Below are positions 57,339 through 64,000 of a DNA stretch of 64,000 bases, piece after piece. The notes under the pieces are model-generated. The model saw only the letters and a program-made list of their open reading frames with translations. It did not search any database and was not told the DNA's origin. Position numbers and translations under genes: made by a program. Numbering within the stretch: position 1 is the first letter of the stretch; every line of letters begins with the position of its first letter. Source of the DNA: Isoetes taiwanensis (taxonomy: Eukaryota; Streptophyta; Lycopodiopsida; Isoetales; Isoetaceae); the NCBI GenBank assembly GCA_021234155.1, contig JAJEKV010000112.1, positions 1,575,287-1,639,286 on the forward strand, given 5' to 3'.

Positions 57339-59037
57339 CGTCATTCGCTTGAATGCCTCTGAAATTCAGAACAAGATTTCTCAGATTGCACAAACATTTC
57401 CTTGGTCATATGCAATAGCTTGGCGCATTGATGCAGCGACAGGGTAGGTAAATGCATTGCAGCAGAGCAGAGAAATTGGAATTCTTCTAAACCTCCTTTG
57501 CTGATGGATTAACATTAGGATCATTATTGGGTCAAGAAAGGGATGCAATTCTTCACCTTATCCTGCTGATGCACTGCCAGAATTTGAGAGGTAAGACTTT
57601 TTGCATAGATGCTAGGTTATATTTTTCTCCAGATTAACAAATAAAGCTCATCCTTTTCCAGATTTCTTGGCGCTTTTACCAGCAAAGAGAATTATCTGTG
57701 GCTTAATACAGTTAATTATCATTATATCATGCCTCAACAGAGTATTCTACTACAGGTAGGCATCGAAATTTTTAAGATTTACTTCAACAACATGGTTTCT
57801 TGAATCTCATCAGAAAATCCAATTTGTGCAGCAAGCAGGCATTCAGGTGAGCACATTTTGGAAATAAAATCAGACCATTTGCTGCCCTTCAGATTCTGAA
57901 GATTCTCATATGACTTCAAATGCGCAGACCATGCTCTGCATTCCTTCTGAAGATGGAGTAGTGGAGCTAGGGAGTTATCACCATGTAGGTTTGATCTCTA
58001 CCTTTGTAAATTTATTATGTCAAATGGGAAATCTGATCCAGCATATGCATAGCAGTTGGAAGAAGATGAAATAATTATAGATTGCATAAAGAATTTCTTC
58101 CATACAAGCGATATGCAGGATTTTAGTTATGGAGATAGTAAATCTCAGATGCAGGTAGGCTGATTTACTACTGTCAATCATAAAACCAGCAGTAACATTT
58201 GACTAATTCAGCTTGCCATTTTCAGATATGTGAAGAAAGCATTCAAGGGGATGATTTATTGAAGGTAACCAACTTAGTTCAAATACTCTCACAGGGATAT
58301 GCCACAGAAAGCAGCAGTGCTTATGCCATGGCACATGATTATCACTTTGATGGAGATATTCATGAAACTGAAATGGACACTACAGGTAGTTCAGCAGTAG
58401 AAACACCACAGAAAGGGGCGTTTCAACCTTGGATAAGGTCTCAAATCTTGCCTTCTAAATCTGATATAAAAAGCCAATACATGCTGAAATACATTCTTGA
58501 AGCATCCTCTAGGTGTAACATAGCACCTCTAATATGTACTGAACCACAAAGGAGCCATAAGCTTGCAGAACGAAGACGAAGAGCGCGACAGAGCTACTAC
58601 ATGGAGAAATTGAAGTGCCTGATCCCTCGTAATACCAAGGTGAAAAATCAAATCAGTTAATTGTTCTAACATTGAATTTTTTTTTTAAGAGATCCTGAAT
58701 TGTGTTGTAGAAAGACAAGATTTCAATACTCGAAAGCGCCATCGACTACATACCCAAGTTGCAAGGGAAGGTGAGGCATTTGGAGCAGGAGAACAAAAGG
58801 ATGGAGATGGCCATGCATCAAGTGAAGGAAGAAAAGGGTGAGGCATTGAGCAGAGATATTGAAGTGAGCAACATTGAAGGTAGCAAAGAACTGCAAGTTA
58901 GATGCCTTTTGAGTGCTAAAAGCAACGAGCTTGTTGGCATCTTACTGGCTCTTAAGAATCTGAGTTTGGAAGTGAGAAATCTGTTAGCTCAACCGCACCA
59001 GGATTTCTTGTATGTGAAATTAACTGCTTCCCCTTTG
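57339..59037 (+). CDS. bHLH transcription factor, IIIf-like, copy B
   Basis: Same gene as copy A, without the MITE. Readable exons: PWSYAIAWRIDAAT ending about 57,443; GAFTSKENYLWLNT at about 57,665-57,710; the CIPSEDGVVELGSYHH exon at about 57,930-57,984; a QLEEDEIIID exon around 58,050-58,155; 58,226-58,639 (ICEESIQGDDLL to LIPRNTK, with HKLAERRRRARQS); 58,711-59,037 (KDKISILESAIDYIPKL and ACT-like tail). Splice borders match copy A. The acceptor before 58,226 keeps the frame with no adjustment. The final short exon is disrupted here (two extra bases, TGCACGGG), so the C-terminus differs from A and C. Function as in copy A if expressed. Confidence 0.65.
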
Positions 59038-59989
59038 GTAAGGATTATGTCTTTTTTTGTGGATGCTAATGATCATTAATGGTTAATTTAACATGGTGAC
59101 TAATGATGTTGTTGCTAAATCCTCAGCCAAGCCAAATGCACGGGTTTTAAGTTATTTACCAAATCGGAGCCCTCCATAACGTGCTTTCATGAAGCTGCGC
59201 TTCTTCTTTTTTCCTTTGGGAAGGACTGAACATATTCTTATCTGCGTCAACAGTAGAGTAACAATACACAGAAGCAGTTGCATAATTAAGAATATTCCGT
59301 GACGGTATCGACAACCACATGTCAAACAATTTAGGCTGTTGCTGCTAGAAATCAAACCATCTTTGCTTCTCATCTTAAATGAAACCATAATGAATATCTA
59401 GACTAAATCAGAGGCTTGGTGTTGGTGGGTCCAAATCCCCCATATTGTTTGTCAAATTTGTAAGAAATTGCATTGCATGCCAAACATGCATTATCTTATA
59501 CATTGTAGAATAGCGAGGATTTCGTTTCTCCCACACCATCTCATATTAGTCAACAGACATCTCTACATCTGTTTAAGAACGAATGAATAGGAACAGAACC
59601 TAGAAAATCCCAACAACTTTTGAAAGACAAAAAACCAAATGAGGCTCAACCAAATCATTCTGTTGTTCAGAGGTACCTGGCAAATGATAAACCCAAGGCA
59701 ATTAAGTAAATTCTTGTAGCAATGCTCCATTTCCTCTGCATCATTTTTTGACATTATACGAAAGAGTGTTGGTTGTGTTGCTTTCCCACCCAGTGGCAGA
59801 AACTAGTCAGTAAAACGTATCACATACTCTCTTTGGCATCTTTAGCAGGGTTGCCTAACCCGAGGTGACCACCTTCTAATTTTTGAATCGACGGCTAGGA
59901 AAAATAGAAAACCCAGGTAATTCCTTCGGCCGATCGCGGCCGTTGCGAACGAATGGAAGTGATCCTTGTCGATTGCTTCCACCTCTGGC

Positions 59990-60180
59990 TATAGATTTAC
60001 AAGATTCAAGAGCTGCGAAGTTTGTAAAGTCATGGGAAAGCTCTTCAAGGCCAGGAACTTGAAGTTTGTAAAGTCATGGGAAAGCTCTTCAAGGCCAGGA
60101 ACTTTAGGTCCGGTGTTAATTCTTTTCAAATCAGAAGAGGCTCCGGGGTTCCAAAACGAAGTATCACTGCTCTAAAGTCT
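59990..60180 (+). pseudogene. Gene remnant with FKSEEAPG motif, copy B
   Basis: Counterpart of 14,140-14,330. It reads FKSEEAPGFQNEVSLL and carries an internal tandem duplication of about 55 bp (the GTAAAGTCATGGGAAAGCTC unit at 60,021 and 60,070). Confidence 0.35.
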
Positions 60181-61020
60181 CTTAAATACTTGCATTTCCT
60201 CAGGTGCCTTCTAAATACAAATGTCACTTCATATGTCACTACTTCTGGGCCTTCTTCACCAGTAGCTTGGAAAGACCTTCAGCTCCAAGAAAAGCCTCAA
60301 AAGCAGCATATGTGGCATGGTAGAAAGAGCCAGAATAATTCTAAGAATTTCGGGGTAGCATCTTCTATGCAATGTATGATTATTTGGTCAAATTTTGCAT
60401 GTCAATTTTTGGCGTTTTTGGCTCTTAAAACCATTCTTAATAACAACTGGGTGTTTTTGTATGTCGAGGTTACAGGTTAATACCTGGTCGTGATCTTAGA
60501 TCTCCTAAACCTGCCAAAGCCGATGGTATGGTAAGTATATTTCTCCCTTTGTTTTAGGTATTGCCAGCATTTTATGTTGCCCCAAATTCGGTATTGAAGC
60601 ATATTTTTGAACATTTGGATACGCTAGACCAGAGAAAACATCAAGATATTGAGCATAGCCATCATTGATAGCAATAAATTCTCCACATCGGCATCGCTAT
60701 ATGTTCAGACCAAGAATCCTGTCTTTTTCTTGTCACATTGACAAACTACCTCATGGCTTCTAGAAGTGGAAATAGGACAATGATCTAAGCCAAAGTAAGT
60801 CAGATACTAGACTATTATCTGCAACTGTTGTGTTAAGTGCAAAAAATATACAAGGGATTATAAAATCTACTCGCTACATCAGTGCAAACAACGACAATAT
60901 GAGGACTGTGGCAGCTTATGTGTGACTGGATATATAAACTCTGATGCACCATGCAGAGTGGGTGATATGATGCACACCTCCATATTCTAATTTCTCCTAT
61001 GTTAGACTATGCATGGAGAG

Positions 61021-63240
61021 AATTTCCAAGTCTTTTGCAGATATAAGTGTCCTTGTCATAAGAATTGACACAGTTGTGTTAAGATGCAACAAGGTTCAGG
61101 CATAGACGGGAAAAAGTCTACTGAAGTTGCTTCTATTAGAGTATTATTACATTTGTTGTAAAAGGGGGCTTGAGAATAATCTTGAGGCAAATATGATTCA
61201 AGTGAATCACATGCGTTATATTCTTGTACGCATTTGACTTGGGCGTCAAAGTCACAAATACTATTCTCATGGAGGCTATCCGCCTAGGTACTATAAAGAT
61301 GACTTTTATATTTACTTCAGGGAGTGCTTTTTTATTCATGTAGATATTTATCTCTTTTTGTACTTTTAATTTTATAAAAAGATATGCTGCTAAGTCTGTT
61401 TGATAGCATGCAGCAAACTCATATGCATCAGAATAGCCAAGTTTTTATGATACATTATTATATGGAAAACATGGGGAATTTTTTAGGTGGCTCATTTTGT
61501 GTGCACTTTATGTGGCGGAGATGCTTATTGCTTACCCATGCATCGGTTTGTCATATATCCCCAAAAAGTATCATCTCAGTAAGATCTTTGAGAGGAAGGT
61601 CAACTTGTGCATTAACTTCCAATGGGTGGTGTTACGATCAATATCTTTGGAAATTGGCATCAAGAACTTGTTTTAGGAACTCTTTCCATTCTGGCGCATT
61701 TGAATCCTTGCAAGGGCCTTCACGCGTGTACATGCTATAGTAGTCAACATAGCTCCACCGATTCACGTTGTGCGATTGTTAAAACCACTTGCCTTTGGAT
61801 AATATAAGCGGGATGATTCTCACAAGTTTTGTCAAAACCTTTAGCAAAGGGATAACAAATAGTGAAGCCCTTGCAATTTTGGCGAAAGGCAATCAACTGA
61901 AACAAGGTATATAGAACAAGGAAAAATGAGAAAGGAAACCAAGCAAAAGGAGCACGTTAACATCGTTAGGCATTTTTATAGAGTTGTGCATAAACCAAGT
62001 TTTCACCTTCTATGTTTCCTATTTTCACTTCATAAGTTGACAATAAGATTATGGGTCCATAGCCTAGTTATGGGAAATTGATTGAGCACATTCCATGAAT
62101 GTCTAGACTTTGTCACTCTTGAAAAAATGTGGATTTTTTTTGCATTGATGCCATTTTGGCTCTGTTATAAGAGGACCGGCATATGCAAGATTAAACTTAT
62201 TACATCATGTTCTAATCAATATGAGCCCTCCCTTTTATTATCAAAACAATATTTTTAACTTTCTTCTTAAAGCACACCCTTACAAAGTGGCTCCCAAATA
62301 GATCCTCATGCCATGTACAAGATCATCTTTGATGCATTCTTAATGGAAGACACAAGGATCATGTCAATATGCTCCAATTGCCTAGTCTAACAAAAGAACT
62401 AACAAAACTGCTCACAACAATGTTAGCCAAGTATAAAGCCCCCAGGTCCATCTTGTCCTCAATCATTTTTGCATTCCATTGACTAATGTTACTCAAAGTA
62501 ACACAAGGGATTCAAGAATAACAGATGTTAGCTAACATGTGCATGACATGTGCGAGAGATTTCCTTCTCACGGTGCGATTTTTGCTACTTTGGTTTGAAG
62601 ATGCTAAGAACTAGTCACCATCATTGCCCTGCATTCATAAAAGGATGCATGTGTGGCACAAAACAAAAATGTCATGCTTCTAAGTCCTAGAATTATCAAT
62701 ATGAAAACATATAGAATTATCAATTGATCTATCAATTGAAGAACAGAATGATGGCAATATAATACAACAAAACTTGCAATGCTTGAATAATATAATCTGT
62801 TGCAGGCTTGCCTTTTCTAGGATTGCTGGAATTCTAGCTTGTCACATGCTATTACTACGTCGTCTAGACTAATATGTGCTATGTTAACTAATGCGGTCTA
62901 AGAGGGATTTTCCCTTAACAACCTTGTTTAACCTACACTTACAAGATTAGACTTTGCACATATCAAACATGTTGTGTTCCCATTGGTGTTTCTCCTCGTG
63001 TTTTCTACATCATCCTAAGTTTATTCCTTCTTTAACCTTTTTTTTAACGCCAAGCCTGCTTTTCTGCGGAAATGCAGGCTTGGGGTGAAGGATAGGGAGG
63101 GGATAGAGAAGTGACATTCATGAAGCTTATTTTAACAATTATCTAGTGGAGTTTGATGGTGTGCTTTTGCTGTTGTTAGTACTGTATGATGAAATGTTAG
63201 CTATATGGGCTTTATGCAAGTTTCATTTGAGCATGAGGGA
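61021..63240. other. No supported gene
   Basis: The homology to block A ends near 61,020. The open frames at 61,384-61,807 show no motif. I see only AT-rich, probably decayed repeat sequence. Confidence 0.5.
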
Positions 63241-63251
63241 AAGCAACTTAA

Positions 63252-64000
63252 GAATTGGCAGAACTTAAGAAGCAACTTCAGGAGCTACTAAACCTGGGTT
63301 TCATCCGACCTAGCGTCTCGCCTTTTGGCGCTCCTATTCTCTTCGTTAAGAAAAAGGACGGTTCGCTGAGGATGTGTATTGATTATCGCCAACTCAACAA
63401 GCATACCATTAAGAATCGCTATGCTTTGCCTCGAGCCGATGACCTGATGGATCAGTTGCAAGGGGCTAAGTATTTCTCAAAGATTGATCTACGTTCCGGA
63501 TACCATCAGATAAGGATCAAAGAGGAAGACATCCATAAGTCCGCTTTTCGCACTAGGTATGGTCATTATGAATTTACAGTTATGCCCTTTGGATTAACTA
63601 ATGCCCCAGCAACATTTATGCGACTAATGAATGATGTCTTCCGTCAATACTTGGATGATTTTGTTGTTATTTTCTTCGACGACATTCTCATCTACAGTAA
63701 GACCCTCGAGGAGCATGAAAAACATCTCAGATTGGCCCTACAAAAGCTAAGGCGTCATCAGCTCTATGCTAAGTTCTCTAAGTGCAAATTTGCTACTCCG
63801 AAGGTCGATTATTTGGGCCATATCATTTCGTCAGAGGGAATTGCTACAGACCCTGCAAAGATAGAAGCCGTAAGAGAATGGCCTATTCCAGGGAATGTTT
63901 CTGAAGTCCGGAGTTTCTTGGGATTAGCGGGCTACTATCGAAAATTTGTGAAGGATTTTGCGAGGATTGCAGCTCCTCTTACAAATCTTACAAAGCATGA
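63252..64000 (+). CDS. pol: Ty3/gypsy reverse transcriptase, open to window edge
   Basis: 249 codons without a stop. Subdomains in order: [58 protein letters not shown] with the first catalytic Asp, [40 protein letters not shown] with the DD pair (FFDD instead of the common Y(L/I/V)DD), [19 protein letters not shown], and [20 protein letters not shown] leading toward RNase H. A TAA at 63,249-63,251 sits where the upstream protease linker should be, and nothing recognisable lies before it. The element is therefore truncated or rearranged on the left. RNase H and integrase would lie beyond the window. Confidence 0.93.

Noticed and set aside
61384-61740. 118-codon plus-strand ORF
   Set aside because: No recognisable motif, no conserved counterpart, low-complexity AT-rich surroundings.

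Overview
The window looks like nuclear DNA of a land plant with a large, transposon-choked genome. The evidence is AT-rich sequence, spliced plant gene fragments (a subgroup IIIf-type bHLH, a ROP/RAC GTPase, a dihydrolipoyl dehydrogenase, a WAK-associated domain), Copia, Ty3 and TRIM retroelements, and hAT, CACTA and Mutator-type DNA transposons. Transposase families with WSDGC...HGKGEH and GHTHEDVDA signatures and a tyrosine-recombinase scrap make me lean to a seed-free plant (fern, lycophyte or bryophyte). That is an inference and the species cannot be read from this window.

Region 1 (1-9,200): two tandem, diverged copies of a DDE-like transposable-element gene on + . Each has a broken CDC45 copy on the opposite strand behind it. 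A short Crypton-like tyrosine-recombinase remnant and a pure hexamer repeat lie between them. Region 2 (9,228-14,903, continuing at 37,604-38,770 and repeated at 53,556-61,020): a segmental duplication carrying a bHLH transcription-factor gene in three states: copy A with a Mutator-like MITE at a splice donor, truncated copy C, and copy B.

Region 3 (14,904-37,595): a four-level nest. A hAT element of about 10.7 kb of its own sequence sits in copy A. It has perfect 8-bp target duplications, and the empty site is preserved in copy B. It carries a decayed BED/DUF659 transposase and a protein-kinase gene, and palindromic repeats crowd both of its ends. A Copia retrotransposon with a 5-bp TSD lies inside it. 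A 5,994-bp CACTA-type element (3-bp TSD) lies inside the Copia gag gene and carries exons of two unrelated host genes plus a higher-order tandem repeat. A later inversion moved 61 bp of one Copia LTR about 4.3 kb away.

Region 4 (39,901-53,309): a multimeric TRIM retroelement with a 5-bp TSD sits inside an unidentified minus-strand gene. A 12.4-kb DNA transposon is inserted in one of its LTRs, with about 30-bp TIRs and an AATT duplication. This transposon carries a degraded DUF7869-like transposase on + and a set of unrecognised minus-strand genes. It is dotted with its own palindrome family and has a duplicated promoter. Region 5 (61,021-64,000): no gene is visible until a Ty3/gypsy reverse-transcriptase frame that is open to the window edge.

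Very little here appears to be a working single-copy gene. The bHLH copies are the best candidates. The rest is a record of nested insertion, gene capture and decay.
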